Shown here piece by piece: positions 47,331-59,214 of a DNA stretch of 64,000 bases (positions are counted from its first letter, which is position 1; the number at the start of each line of letters is the position of its first letter). The stretch covers positions 7,880,785 to 7,944,784 of the forward strand of contig JAMXIF010000032.1 in the NCBI GenBank assembly GCA_028583685.1. Reading direction: 5' to 3'. A model generated the notes under the pieces. It saw only the letters and a list, made by a program, of their open reading frames with translations, made no database searches and had not been told where the DNA came from. A program made the position numbers and the translations under genes. The stretch comes from Petaurus breviceps papuanus (Eukaryota; Chordata; Mammalia; Diprotodontia; Petauridae).

Positions 47331-48395
47331 GGCAGTTTTCAGATAAAGAAACTAAAGATATCTATAATCAAAAAATGTTCTAAATCACTATTGATTGGAG
47401 AAAAGCAAATCAAACAACTCTGAGGTACCATATCTCACCAGTCCGATTAATCTGCACTACTAACATTTTCTCCATCATTTTCTTAAAGGCTACCAGAGGT
47501 AGGGCACCTGTAGCCTTCTAGTCACATGTGGCCTTCTAGGTCCTTGGGTGAGGCCTTTTGACAAAACAGGGAAATGATAAATGCTGAAGAAGATGTGGAA
47601 CAATTGGAACACTAATGCATTGTTGGTGGAGTTGTGAACTGATCTAACCATTCCAGAGAGCAGTTTGGAACTATGCCCAAAGGGCTATAAAAATGTGCAT
47701 ACTCTTTGACCCAGCAATACCACTTCTAGGGCTGTATCCCAAAGAGATCATACAAGTGAGAGGAGGACCCATGTGTACCAAAGTACTTATAGCAGCTCTT
47801 TTTGTGGTGACAAAGAATTGGAAATCAAGGGGATGCCCTTCACTTGGGCAATGGCTGAACAAGTTGTGGTATGTGAATGTAATGGAATACTATTGTGCTA
47901 TAAGAAATGAGGAGCAGACAGACTTCATAATAACCTGGGGAGACTTATATAAACTGATGCTGAGTAAGGACAGCAGAACCAGGAGAACTTTGTACACAAT
48001 GACAGACACATTGTATTTGTGATGATTAACTTTGGGCTCTTTTTAGCCATGCAAGGCTGTAAGACAACTCCAAAAGACTCGTGATGGAAAAGGCTGTCCA
48101 CATCCAGAGAAAGAATTACAGGGTCTGATTGCAGACAGAAGCAAACTACTTGCTGTCTCTCTTTGTCATTTTTTTTGTTTTGTTTCTTTCTCATTGTTCA
48201 CTCCATTGGTTATAATCCTTCTTTACAACTTAACTAATGTTACATGTGAAGGCATTTGTAGAACCTATATCGGATTGCATGCCGCTGGGGCTGGGGCCTA
48301 GTGGGGAGGAGATGAAGGGGGAGAAAATTTGGAACTCAAGGGATTGTGGACTGAATGTTATAAACTAAAAGTAAATAAATTTAAAAGAAAAAAAA
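47331..48395 (+). mobile_element. 5'-truncated L1 with target duplication and internal foreign tract
   Basis: ORF2 C-terminus and 3' UTR with poly(A). Target duplications GAAATTGATAGTTCCAA (47314-47330) and GAAATTGATAGTTCAA (48396-48411). An open stretch at 47693-48022 still reads well (LFDPAIPLLGLYPKEIIQVR). At 47449-47573 about ten L1 bases are replaced by a tract that matches the nearby intron at 46231-46410. Confidence 0.9.
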
Positions 48396-49403
48396 AGAAA
48401 TTGATAGTTCAAGAAAGACTAAAGTTTCTTATTCAGATTAGGCCAAGTACTTCAAACTAATGTACTAATCTAATATTGTTTTGGAACATGTAAAGAGGAA
48501 AAGGGGAAGAACTTGAAATTTTGAAAGAGTGGAATTTGACAGGGGGTGGGCTAGGAACCCAGACAAAGATGCATAGAGTCCTGTCAAGATGCTGACGCCT
48601 TGGACCAAGGAGTTTCCATTGAGTCTTTCTGAGGAAGTTTGGAGCAAGGAGAATTCTGGCTACCACTAGGGCTGGCCTTACTGAAAGGCCAAGGGGGCCA
48701 ATATTTCAGGACCTTTAAGGTCCTTCCTTCTGCCACCCGAAGCCCTTCCCCCGTCAGCTTCCTGCTCCCTCAGACCTTTGTGCAGATGTTTTCTGTCCAC
48801 AAACAGCAATCAGACTTAAAATATAAATACCCTTGGAAGTGGAAATATTCATACTAAGGGGTCAATGGCTGATACGAACCACCTTTCTCACAGTAGTTTT
48901 TAGTAATGTGTATAGAGAAAGAAGGTCTGAGGGCACAGACCCTCCTTAAGGCTGAAGGAAGGGAAATGACAGAGAGTCAAAACGACTCCAAAAGGGAGGG
49001 AGTAGGGTACAGGGTAAAGAAAACTCATAGTCAGGTCAGAGGGCTTGGGCTCCTGCCAGTGCCTCTGATGCTTGCTGTTTGTTTGGCCTTAAAAAAAGAC
49101 ACCTAAGCTATCTGGGCCTCAGTTAGCTCACATGTAAAACGGGAGGATCAGCTGAGATGGCTTCTTAGGACTTTCCCAGTTCTAGCTCTATGAATTTTGC
49201 CGAAGACTTTCTCCCTTATTACACCACCTCCTGCCTATTCCATCCTGCTCTAGTGTGAGTTTCCTAAGGTAGGCTAGCCTAACGACCAGCATGTCAGGGA
49301 TGAAGGGATGAAGTGCAAGCAACTGAAAATAAAGCACAGTAGCTTTTCTCAATGTAAACCACCCCACACACAATTTTTTTTTAATTAGGTACTTAACAGA
49401 GGG

Positions 49404-49656
49404 GGCAGCTAGGTGGTAGTACCAGAGTACCAGACCTGAAGTCAGGAAGACTCATCTTTGTGAGTTCAAAGCTGGCCTCAGATACTTAATAGCTGTATGA
49501 CTCTGGTCAAGTCACTTAACTCTTTGCCTCAGTTTCCTCATCTGTAAAATGAACCAGAGAAGGAAATGGTGAACCACTCTAGTATCTTTGCCAAGAAAAC
49601 CCCAGATGGGGTCATGAAGAGTCAAACATGATTGAAAAATGACTGGACAACAAAAA
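49404..49656 (+). mobile_element. Mar-1-like CORE-SINE with Bov-B-type tail
   Basis: GGGGGCAGCTAGGTGGTAGT head, CTCAGTTTCCTCATCTGTAA, CCAAGAAAACCCCAGATGGG and tail GAAAAATGACTGGACAAC. Confidence 0.92.
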
Positions 49657-50307
49657 CTTAGAGGCATCGTGCAAGGGCATACAGAGTGTTGGGCTTGGCA
49701 TCAGGAAGATCTGGGGTCAAGTCCTGCTTCTGAAACTAGCTGTACCAGTCACCAGGCAAGTCCTAAGCCTCAGTTTTTTCATCTGTAAAACTGGGTAAAT
49801 TATCCATAGTATCTAGCTGCCATTGATCTGTTATACTGTGACCGCAGGCAGCACATACCACATGCAGGCACTATGCTGGCAATACAAAGCTAATGAATGA
49901 AGCAATCCCTACCTTCTAATAATGGGAACACAAATGCACGTACAGAATAAGCATAAAAGAGGACATAAAAATGGTAGCTGGTGGGGGCAGGGGGGAGAGA
50001 GTTCAGGAAATGTATTTATCTGGATGATGGTGTGTTTTAAATGAAGAAAGGGATTCCCTGAGGTGGAGCAGGTCAGAAGAGAGTACGTTCTAGGCTTAGG
50101 GGCTGGCCAGTGCCAAGGCACTGAAACGGGAGCTAAATGAACCTCAGTGAACCTCAGTTTCTTATCTTCAACATGGGCATATTGATAGCCGCAGAACCTA
50201 CCTCAGAGGGAGGTTCCCATGAGACCATGTATGTAAAGGACATTACAAACTTTGAAACATTGTTCGATGTCCGTTATTATAATTTCAGGAAGCAGCATAA
50301 TACTCAC

Positions 50308-50398
50308 CATTAAAGCTGTCATTAATTTCTGTACAATTAGTGTTGTTGTGACATACTCTCCAGATGTCTGTGAAAAATTCCTCTCCTACCCACCAGGC
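50308..50398 (-). CDS. EMP2: EMP2, coding exon with first extracellular loop
   Basis: A 91-base minus-strand exon with acceptor TGTTGTGTGTTACAG and donor GTGAGT; phase 0 in, phase 1 out. It encodes residues 27-56: AWWVGEEFFTDIWRVCHNNT then NCTEINDSFN. The WWVG and IWR-C pattern is the loop signature of the PMP22/EMP group. Three N-glycosylation sequons are visible (N44-N-T, N47-C-T, N52-D-S), the first two also in human EMP2. This loop carries the partner contacts of the family. Confidence 0.97.
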
Positions 50399-50814
50399 CT
50401 GTAACACACAACAGAAATATAGAAAAGGTTTGTGCAGTCAAAGGCATCCTGGGTGATGACGTCATGGGGCTGCCCACGCGTTGCTATCCTAATTCAAGTC
50501 AAAGGCCTTCGCTGTTCCCCACCTCCTCCGTGAATGTTAATCGGTGATGTTGTTCACGGGTTTCTCTTTTCCTGAGCAACTGCTATCCCAGCTCCCGACA
50601 ATGAGACTTGGGAGCCCCAGTGGATTGTTCTGAGATCAGAAAGAGATAGTCAGATAAGGACTCAGTAACTTTAAGCCTTTCACATCAGGCTCCCAGGGCA
50701 TTGGGGCATCACCCCTAGCAGTCTGGATAGCGAATTCTGCCAGGATAAAAGCCTTGCCTACAGACACAGGCTCTTCCTAGTATGTCTGGGAGTCAAGAGA
50801 AAGAGGTTGGAGAC

Positions 50815-50960
50815 ACGGAAATTCCTGATATTACAGAGGCTCAGTTAAGTAACTTGCCCAAGGTCACACAGTCAGTAAATGACAGAAGCAAGATCTAAAC
50901 TTGCCATCATTTTTATTTCAAGTAACAGTCTTTCTTCCCGCAGCACATTGTCTATAGCTA
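50815..50960 (-). mobile_element. MIR SINE fragment
   Basis: GAGGCTCAGTTAAGTAACTT, GCCCAAGGTCACACAGTCAG and a diverged head. Confidence 0.7.
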
Positions 50961-51085
50961 GGTGGAGGAAACAGTTGCCTATCTAGTACAGTTTGAAGCT
51001 TTTGAAAGATCTACCCACCTCGCAGAGTCTCAGTTTCCTCATCTGCAAAATGGCGATAATGATATTAGTTGCCCTACTCCACCTA

Positions 51086-51330
51086 ATGGGCAGTTAAGTG
51101 GCACAGCGGATAGAGTGTCAGGCCTGGACTCAGGAAAGACTCATCTTCCTGAGTTCAGATCTGGCTTCAGACACTTACTGGACCTGGACAAGTCACTTAA
51201 CCCTGTTTGCCTCAGTTTCCTCAAATGTAAAATGAGCTGGAGAAGGAAATGGCAAACCACTCCAGTTCCCAAGAAAACCCCAAATGGGGTCCCGAAGAGT
51301 TGGACACAACTGGACAGCCAAACCATAATC
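51086..51330 (+). mobile_element. Mar-1-like CORE-SINE with Bov-B-type tail
   Basis: GGGCAGTTAAGTGGCACAGC head, GAGCTGGAGAAGGAAATGGC, CCAAGAAAACCCCAAATGGG and tail GAGTTGGACACAACTGGACA. Confidence 0.92.
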
Positions 51331-51579
51331 CCACCGAACAAGTCTGTTTTGGGGAAAGTGCTATGTAGTCATATGTGAGCTGTTGCCCCCAAGATTTGGA
51401 ATTTCTGGAGACCTAAAAGTTTTCACCACTATGTCATACATGTAAATGTAAATTCATCTCACAGGGTACTTAGGTCCTGTCCTAAGGGTTGGGAAAGAGG
51501 ATGGGGATTGGCTGGATGAGGGACTCTCTTGCTCAGGGAAAGGGAAACACAAAGAATGAGATAGTTAGAATGATTTTTT

Positions 51580-52070
51580 GTTGTCATTTGTCCTTCATTT
51601 TACATCACAGGTAATGTCCTGATTTTCGGGTGAACTGGATTTAAGTGAGGTAGAGTTGCACAAATTTGTCAGCCTCACTCTCCCAGAGTAATTGAAATCC
51701 AGTGGCAAGACAAACGTCAGCATGATGGCCTCGGATGCAGTGAGTGGATGGCCTTGGCCACTTTGATATCTGACCACGCGCTAAGCACTCCCCAGCACCT
51801 GCTTCAGCAGTTGGAACATTATTCTTATCCACCCATTCCACTAGGGGAAGTCTCCACATGCTTGGGGTAGATACACCCCTAACTCAGTGATGGGGTTGTG
51901 GTCTCTTAGTTACCCTCAACCCAGTTTAGCCCATCTGCCAAGACAGTTTCTTGGGGTGCGACTGGCATGCATGCTACAGCTTCTGGGAGCCACAGGTCAG
52001 AGCTGGGAGCCTGGTGAACACCAAAGGTAACCGAGCAGCCCTGTAAAGGATTTGGCAGCTCTCACACCAG
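51580..52070 (+). repeat. Unnamed dispersed repeat, longest copy
   Basis: GAACTGGATTTAAGTGAGGT, GTCAGCCTCACTCTCCCAGA, then a long continuation through GGGAGCCACAGGTCAGAGC. Shares its front half with copies at 34695, 54398 and 58175. Confidence 0.6.
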
Positions 52071-52432
52071 AGCTGCTAGTCTTCCTTGGACACCCATTCA
52101 TCCCTTATTACTATCCATGAGGGTAGTTTCTGACTCCAAAGAGATTCTACCAATCCTTATGTTTAGTCTTATCTGCTTAACCAAAGATTGGTACTCATAA
52201 AAACCTCTAATTTCCTCCATCTGCCTCCATATGCCATCCCACAGTCTCCTAACATCTGTGGGCCATCCAGAACCAGACAGCTGCTTTGGATGAGTTGATT
52301 TTCTGGGATTTATCTAGACTTTTGTGTCTCTGGTTTTCTTTACACCGGGGCAAAGTCGGAGTGCCAGCAAGATGAAAAGCACTGACATTCTACACCCGTA
52401 TGCGTATTTATTAGTACACTACATAGTATTGT

Positions 52433-52688
52433 TGGGCAGCTAGGTGGTACAGTGGGCAGAGTAGTGGGCCGAGAGTCAGGACTGTTTCCAGAGTTTGAAT
52501 TTTGCCTCAGACACTTACTGACTGTGTGACCCTGGGCAAGTCACTTAACCCTCTTTGCCTCTCTTTTCTCATTAGTAAAATGAGCTAAAGAAAGGAAACA
52601 GCAAAGCACTCCAGTATCTTTGCCAAGAAAACCCCGAATGGGGTCATGAAGAGTCAGACACAACTGAAACAACTCAGTAACAACTCTG
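52433..52688 (+). mobile_element. Mar-1-like CORE-SINE with Bov-B-type tail
   Basis: TGGGCAGCTAGGTGGTACAG head, GACCCTGGGCAAGTCACTTA, ACCCCGAATGGGGTCATGAA and tail GACACAACTGAAACAACTCA. Confidence 0.93.
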
Positions 52689-53142
52689 TTATCCAATATA
52701 AACCACTGATAGTCAACTTCAGGCCACTGAGCCTGCATCTCTATTTCTTGAATTCCTTGAATATGACTAGCTAAATTGGGCAGGTTTTCATCTGGACCCA
52801 GATGGTAGGAAATGTGATTGAATGAAGCACTGCTGGGAAAGACAGGCTGAGGCAGCGTCCCAGGGAAAATCGTTGTCCAAAAGCAGGCATCAGGAGGACA
52901 GCAAAGGACAGCAGAGGTGGATTCCTAAAACAAATCATTGTCACTTTGTCCTTCTACCCATGACCACTCCCCAAGACTTGCCATACTTCATCCTGTACTA
53001 GGAGTGACGTGGGGTAAGTCAAGGGACACCTACAAAAGAAGCATTTCTTACTCAGCTGAGACCTTTTCTGAGTCTAAATTCTACGGGTCTGTGATTCTGG
53101 GGTTCTATGACTGTGGTTGTGAGATCAGAGAAAAGGACTTAC

Positions 53143-53220
53143 ATTGTCGATGGTGGCGATGAACAGCAGTGCGGCCGAGGTGATGTGGAACACAATGATG
53201 AAAGCCAGAAGCACCAACAT
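53143..53220 (-). CDS. EMP2: EMP2, first coding exon (start codon, TM1)
   Basis: ATG is at 53218-53220 on the minus strand, and the exon runs to donor GTAAGT after 53143. It encodes 26 residues, MLVLLAFIIVFHITSAALLF then IATIDN, the first membrane span, nearly identical to human EMP2. It ends in phase 0, as the exon at 50398 needs. The same exon probably carries about 49 bases of 5' UTR, back to an acceptor TTTGTACAG at 53270. The non-coding first exon is not seen within the window. Confidence 0.97.
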
Positions 53221-53536
53221 TCTCACAGTGGGGGTGGGGAAAGAGATCCCCTTCCAGATCAAGGCAGAGCTGTACAAACAAAGCAAACCAGTCCAAGTCC
53301 ATAAACACACTCCTTTTTTTTAGATTCTTTCACACACCTCTTGCCTCCGGACAGAGAAGCAGGAACTAAAATCCTATAAATGCTGGTGGGTGCCCTCATT
53401 TTTTTTTTTATCAGTTTTGTGTTACAGTTTTTTTTTATTACAAGGGAGGGCTCAGGGGTGATACGGGATGTGTTCATCAGGAGCCAATTCTAGTATAAAA
53501 ACGGCACTAAAAAAAGTTTAAAAACTTAGAATACAA

Positions 53537-54013
53537 ATACTATTGTGCTATATGAAATGATGAGCAGGCAGATTTCAGAAAAACCCGGAAAGGCTTATAT
53601 GAACTGATGCTGAGTGAAGTGAGCAGAACCAGGAGAACCCTGTACACAGTTACAGCCACAGTGTCTGATGACTGACTTTGATAGACTTGGCCCTTCTCAG
53701 CAATGCAAGGACCTAAAACGATTCCAAAGGACTCATGATGGAAAATGCCATCCACATCCAGAGAAAGTACTATGGAGTCTGCTTGCAGAGTGAAGCAGAC
53801 TATTTTCTTTTTGTTTTGTTTTGTTTTTTCCTTTCTCATGGTTCCTCTCATTCATTCATATTCTTCTATACAATATGACTAATGTGAAAATATGTTTAAT
53901 AAGAATATATATGGAGAGCCTGTGTTAGATTGTGTGCCATCTTGGGGGGGGGAGGGAAGGGGAGAAAATTTAAAACTTATGGAAGTGAATGTTGAAAATT
54001 AAAAATAAATAAA
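53537..54013 (+). mobile_element. 5'-truncated L1 3' end with target duplication
   Basis: It begins inside the last codons of ORF2 and runs through a G-run at 53945-53960 to an A-rich tail. Duplications TTTAAAAACTTAGAATACAA (from 53516) and TTTAAAAGCCCTTAGAATAC (from 54016) bracket it. Confidence 0.9.
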
Positions 54014-54045
54014 CTTTAAAAGCCCTTAGAATACAAAAACTCTTT

Positions 54046-54200
54046 TTTTTAAAAGCAATCGGGGTTAAGTAACTTGCTCAAGGTTACATGGCCAGTTATT
54101 TCTGGGTGTGGTGCTAAGTATCTGAGCCCGGATTTGATCTCCAGGTCATCCCGACACTGGAGTTGGTGCTCTTACTCGCTGTGCTACCTGGCCGCCCTGC
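54046..54200 (-). mobile_element. tRNA-derived SINE, distinct subfamily, copy 2
   Basis: Same structure as the copy at 785: minus-strand head GGGCGGCCAGGTAGCACAGC and tail TTAACCCCGATTGCTT. The duplication AAAACTCTTT lies at 54036-54045 and 54201-54210. Confidence 0.88.
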
Positions 54201-54397
54201 AAAACTCTTTCAATGGGATTGTGGACAACCAGCACTTTTGTATCTTGTATTTCTTGCTATTTTGTATGTCCTAAACTGGAACTTCCACAGGTCAGGTCAC
54301 CCACATGAAAGATGCTTATAATTAAGCCCATCTCCCAGCTGTCCCTCACAGATGACCAAGAGGAAGGGCCATTTAAATATTTAAACTTAGAATCATT

Positions 54398-54665
54398 GCT
54401 CATCCTTTATTCTTGAAGAGGATCAATGGCATCAGGAGGGTGATGTCTTGACTTGAAAGTGAATTGGATTTAAGTGAGGCAGGGCTGTGCAAAGTCATCA
54501 GCCCCACTCGCTCCTCCAGAACCATAGGTGTCCAGCAGCAAGACAGGTCACAACAACTGACAATGGCCCCTTATGCAGTGGGAGACCTTGGTCTTATTAA
54601 GCTAAAGGTCTCTCCTAGGTCTCAGTTTGTCTGAGGCAATGCCCATTCAGTAGTTAAAGGCTAGG
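54398..54665 (+). repeat. Unnamed dispersed repeat, copy 3
   Basis: GAATTGGATTTAAGTGAGGC, AAAGTCATCAGCCCCACTCG, then GAGGCAATGCCCATTCAGTA. Same family as 34695 and 51580. Confidence 0.6.
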
Positions 54666-54696
54666 TAAGAATTCTTAGACTTAGAAATGTCATACC

Positions 54697-54866
54697 TTGG
54701 GGTGGCTAGGTAGTGCAGTGAATAGAGCACCGGCCCTGGAGTCAGGAGGACCTGAGTTCAAATTTGGCCTTAGACATTAACACTTACTAGCCGTGTGGCC
54801 TTGGGCAAGCCATTTAACCCCAATTGCCCAGCCTTCCCCTTTCCAAAAAGCCAAAAAAAAAAAAAA
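54697..54866 (+). mobile_element. WSINE1-like CORE-SINE
   Basis: GGGGTGGCTAGGTAGTGCAG head and TTAACCCCAATTGCCCAGCC tail; imperfect duplication around ATGTCATA. Confidence 0.9.
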
Positions 54867-55892
54867 GATATGTCATATCTCACTCCAAATTTACAGGAAC
54901 CACAAAAACACTAGACCACTAACCTAAGAGAGACAAAGCTGCTGCTGACATACCTCCTTAATAGCCATCTGGCAGGCATATGCCTTAGTTTACTTTTCTA
55001 GGCCTAGGGAATATAGTCTGTATGCATCCACCCATGTTCTCTCACTCAATTCCCCTTGTGGCCAGTGACCCATCTCCATATTATAGAAGTACAGAGCTAA
55101 GGATACCATCCTTGAACAGGAAATAAAATGTCTCCCCCACCCCCTTAAGTGCTCTGTATACTAACCATCAATTGGCTAACTACCAGTAGTCAGTATAGGA
55201 AAATCCTCCACTGGATATGACCTGACCTAATGTTCATTCTTCCTCTGGAGAATACAACAGTTTGACTAATAGACACTCAAATATTTCAAAATTATCAAGT
55301 CTTTTCCTGAGAAAAAGTTTTAGAACAAGCTACCATGCAAAACACTGGATGAGATATGGGGCTAACCCGGATGAAAGAGGCCCTTGGGTCAGCTGCCATC
55401 ATGCTGAATGCCAGATTCCTAAATGAGGAGTTTGGTAAGGCAAACTGCCGGCTTAAGAGCCCGGGTAACTGGAGCACCCCACACAAAAGAAAGCCCTAGT
55501 CTGTGTGACGATGAGCGTGATTTTTCAAGGAAAGAGCTCTCTTCTTCTTCCAAGCTGTTAAATATGGAAATGAAAAAGTCAACATCCCTGCATGAGACTG
55601 AATGCATGTGGGTATCAAGCCTAAACAGTCAGAGATAACAGTGGATAAAATCCCATCAATAATGTACCTGACAGAGTGCCAAGTGTCAGAAGAGATGATT
55701 GAATTTTCATGTGTCTGTCATTGTGTTACATTTCTGGCAGTCTGCCTGGCAAGGCATGAATACCAATGGAGAGGGGAGACTGAAGGCAAGAAAATCAGTC
55801 AAGTGACTGACTCCACCCCACATGCTGCTGCTAGGTTCAGGAGTACGAGCCCCATCTTCATCCTATTATCCCTTGATCAGAAGTCTTCAATG
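54867..55892. other. Presumed EMP2 intron 1, nothing recognised
   Basis: Unique-looking sequence. Overlapping short frames on both strands near 55295-55640 have no splice support. Confidence 0.45.
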
Positions 55893-56048
55893 TGGGCAGC
55901 TCAGTGGTGCGGTGAATAGAGCACCGGCCCTGGAGTCAGGACCTGAGTTCAAATGCAGCCTCAGACACTTGACGCTTACTAGCTGTGTGACCTTGGGCAA
56001 GTCACTTAACCCCAATTGCCTTGCCTTCCCCACCTCCAAAAAAAAAAA
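55893..56048 (+). mobile_element. WSINE1-like CORE-SINE
   Basis: TGGGCAGCTCAGTGGTGCGG head and TTAACCCCAATTGCCTTGCC tail; duplication AGAAGTCTTCAATG / AGAAATCTTCGATG at 55879-55892 and 56048-56061. Confidence 0.92.
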
Positions 56049-56164
56049 GAAATCTTCGATGGCTCTCTTATTGACTATAGGAAATTGATGTGAAATTTCT
56101 TAGCTTAGCATTCAAAGCCCCTAACAAAGGCCTCACCAGGCAGGCTTTTTACTTCCCACTGCTT

Positions 56165-56375
56165 TCTTAGAGGCACAATAGATAAGAGTCCTGGGCCTGA
56201 AGGCAGGAAGACCTGAGATGCTTACTAGCCATGAGACCCTAGGCAAGTCACCTAACCTCTGTCTGTCTCAGTTTCCTCAATTGTAAATATCATTTACCTC
56301 TCAGGGTTGTGAGGATCAAATGAAATCCAGTGCTTAGCACAGTGACTAGCACATAGTAGGTGCTTAATAAACTTA
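56165..56375 (+). mobile_element. MIR SINE
   Basis: GGCAGGAAGACCTGAGATGC, GGCAAGTCACCTAACCTCTG, GGGTTGTGAGGATCAAATGA, CACATAGTAGGTGCTTAATA. Confidence 0.85.
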
Positions 56376-57284
56376 TTTCTTTCCCTTCCTTCTTCCTACA
56401 TAAACCATCCACTCCAGCTTCTACTCATTGTACTGTATTCTAACATTTACCATCACTTTAAGGTCAGGGCTCTCAACCTTTTCTCATTGACTTTTTCCTG
56501 AACTTTCAGTAGACCTTCCATGACCCCTATTCACCATGAAAGGAAATAAATTCTAGGGTTTGCCAAATATATATGTGCACATAAGAAATAAAATACAAAA
56601 TTAATTTTCCATAAAGAAAACTTTATTTGGTACATTATATTTTTAGTATCATGAATGAATGAATAAAATTGTTAAATGTTTAATATATGCCAAACACCAT
56701 GCTAAGTCCTGGGGATACATATAGAGAAAAATCCAGTCCTATTCTATCATAAAGTTCTCTCCCCAATCCTCAATTTTTTTCCCCACTGACACTACTACTT
56801 TTATACCAATGCAGTAGGATAAGAGGGTTACTTACCAAAAACTCCCTATGTCCCTTGAAAAATGTCTCATAGCCTTGAGAGCACATGTCCCTCAGATTGG
56901 AAACCCAGGCTATAAAGTTTGGGTTTGAGTTTGTAAGCTCTGTTGAGGTTCTTTCCTCCTAGGAACTATGCCTGCAATTGGGTTGGCTCTCACCAGGTGG
57001 TATCTTGAGACATTACCCTAGAGCAACCATTTAAACTTCCCCCAGGTGCATGGATAACGCAGAGCAAGAGCAGTGAGGTATCTAGTAAATGTCTCCATTT
57101 CTAAGATGTAAAAATATAACCCTGTCAGAACATACCATAATTTAAGATAAATTCAAAAATTTTGTTACAAACAAGGACATTTGTAAGGCTCCTTGAATGA
57201 CCCCAAACTTCTCCCTGAAACAAAAGTCCAATTTTTAATACCTATATTCAACCAGTATTATTGCATCGCTCCAAATAATTTAAA

Positions 57285-57514
57285 ATGAGTATCGCTCAGA
57301 GAGTGCAAAGAGGTGCATGGCTAGATGCAAATGCAACAGACAAGGAATTATGAAGGAGAAACAGTGTAAAAGATGCTGTTCAGGAAATGTGTAATCAAAA
57401 AAGAAGATGGGCTGGTCATGTAGCAACCGCAAGAATTGCCAATGGACATTTCACTGAGTTCCATTAGTATCCACACAAAGGTGGCAGAAATACAATGAAA
57501 GCTTCTTAAGAGTA
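57285..57514 (+). pseudogene. RTE-type LINE ORF2 C-terminal fragment
   Basis: In one frame it reads VKDAVQEMCNQKRRWAGHVA, matching the C-terminal RRWAGHVAR block typical of RTE-clade and related endonuclease LINEs. A related piece appears to continue at 57715-57860 (ATGGAAGGACTGTGATCAGC, GGCTTCACAGGACC) after a (TTCC)n microsatellite and an L2-like end. Which RTE lineage is uncertain. Confidence 0.6.
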
Positions 57515-57645
57515 TGAATTCTTTCTTCCTTCCTTCCTTCTTTCCTCCCTCCCTCCCTTTCTCGCTCTCTCCCTCCCTCCTTTCCTTCCTTCCTTCCTTG
57601 CTTCCTTCCTTCTTTCCTCCCTTCCTTCCTTCCTCCCTTCCTTTA
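57515..57645. repeat. (TTCC)n microsatellite
   Basis: About 130 bases of TTCC/CTCCC units, splitting an RTE-type LINE fragment. Confidence 0.95.
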
Positions 57646-58174
57646 TATTTGTAACCTCAGCATCTAATATAAAGTAAGCATTTCATAAACGCTCTTTGGT
57701 TGACTATTGTTTGACAGCCCCCAACATAGTGGGTGGACCCTCTGCACCAAACTCAGGAGCAGCAAATGGGAGAATAGAAACAATAGTCACATAGTATGGG
57801 CAGCTATGGAAGGACTGTGATCAGCATCCGAACGAGCGGCTTCACAGGACCCTTTGTATATTTGTATATTCCGAGTACAAATACATTCTCCTGCTAAACT
57901 TCAAATGTTTTCAGTTACTATTTAGCTGATTCCTTTAAAACCAAGTAGAACTCATCCTGAATCTTGCCTTAAAAGCAAGAACCTTCCAAGGTTTCTATAT
58001 TGCTTAGAGTAGTCCCTGTACTACCTTAGATTTTGGTCTGGCTTGGCATCAAATGTTTTAATTATTTTCTTTAATTACCTTAACTAGAACCTTATCTGTG
58101 CCTGTATCTCCCTCCCAGAGGGACCTGAACTCCCTGCACCTTCTTTTTTTAATGGGGGAGAATTAGAATAGAAT

Positions 58175-58275
58175 TGTTGTTCCTTCATTTTGGACCAGTG
58201 ACATCAGAGGGTGATGTCTTGACTTGAGTATGAATTAGATTTAAGTGAGGCAGAGTTGAGCAAAGTCATCAGCCT
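58175..58275 (+). repeat. Unnamed dispersed repeat, copy 4 (short)
   Basis: GAATTAGATTTAAGTGAGGC and AAAGTCATCAGCCTCACTCT; same family as 51580. Confidence 0.6.
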
Positions 58276-58490
58276 CACTCTCTAGAATGTAAATGTTGGA
58301 AAGGTTCCCAAGGCTCATCTAAAGTCAACCCCTTCATTTTACAAACTAAGAAATCAGGGTCCAAAGAGATGAATTTACTTGCTCAAGGGTACACAGTTCA
58401 TGAGTAGCGAAGCCAGGATTAGAACCCAGACCTTTTGACTCCTTAGCCCAGCCATCTTTCCACTATGTCATGCCTTGGTTTTTTTGTGTG
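58276..58490 (-). mobile_element. MIR-family SINE
   Basis: CCCCTTCATTTTACAAACTA, TTTACTTGCTCAAGGGTACA, AGAACCCAGACCTTTTGACT in reversed MIR order. Confidence 0.75.
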
Positions 58491-59214
58491 CCAAGACCCT
58501 GAATGCTCTCTGTTCCTTGTGGCCAACAGACAAGAGGAGAATAAAAATCATGGGATTACATATTGCATTTTTATATGCCACATTACTGTCTTTTTTCCAG
58601 TCAGGAGAGAATTTTCTTGATAGCCAAAAGTACTAGTTATTCACTCCCCTTCATGTGAAACCCTTTGTAGGCCAGTTATTTTGCACAGAATGGCTAAAAT
58701 GTAGTCTTTAATCGGCTTAGTATTAATTTCCAAGCTTCTTCAGAGAGCATGCTAATTCCTTTGCAAATAAAACCACATGGGAGGAAGCGGGAAAAGCTTC
58801 CCAGTTAAGTTATACAGTGGTTTCCTCAAGACCCTCAAATATCCCATATACAATTTCCAACATCCCTGTCATTCTTCCCACTGTTCGCCCTGCCTGGAGA
58901 GCCTATCTGCTTTTCTTTCATGGTCCAAACCCTACCCATGCTTCAAAGCCAAGGGCAAGCCACAGAAGGATTCCAGGTCCCCTACAACTCTCAGTGCTTT
59001 CTCCTACCTCTGAAGTCCTGCTGATTTTTGGCACCACTTATTTGGAACTTGACCCCACATAGCCATGCCTCAGTGGAGGTGACCCTGGGCTCTTAAAGCT
59101 TATGCTGCCAAATCCCAAACTCTCACATTGTCCTAGCAAGCTGAAGGAGCTTTGAGTGCCAGCCCAGTGACTGTGTGCCAGCTACCTAAGGTCAGTTCTG
59201 AGAGGCTCATCACC

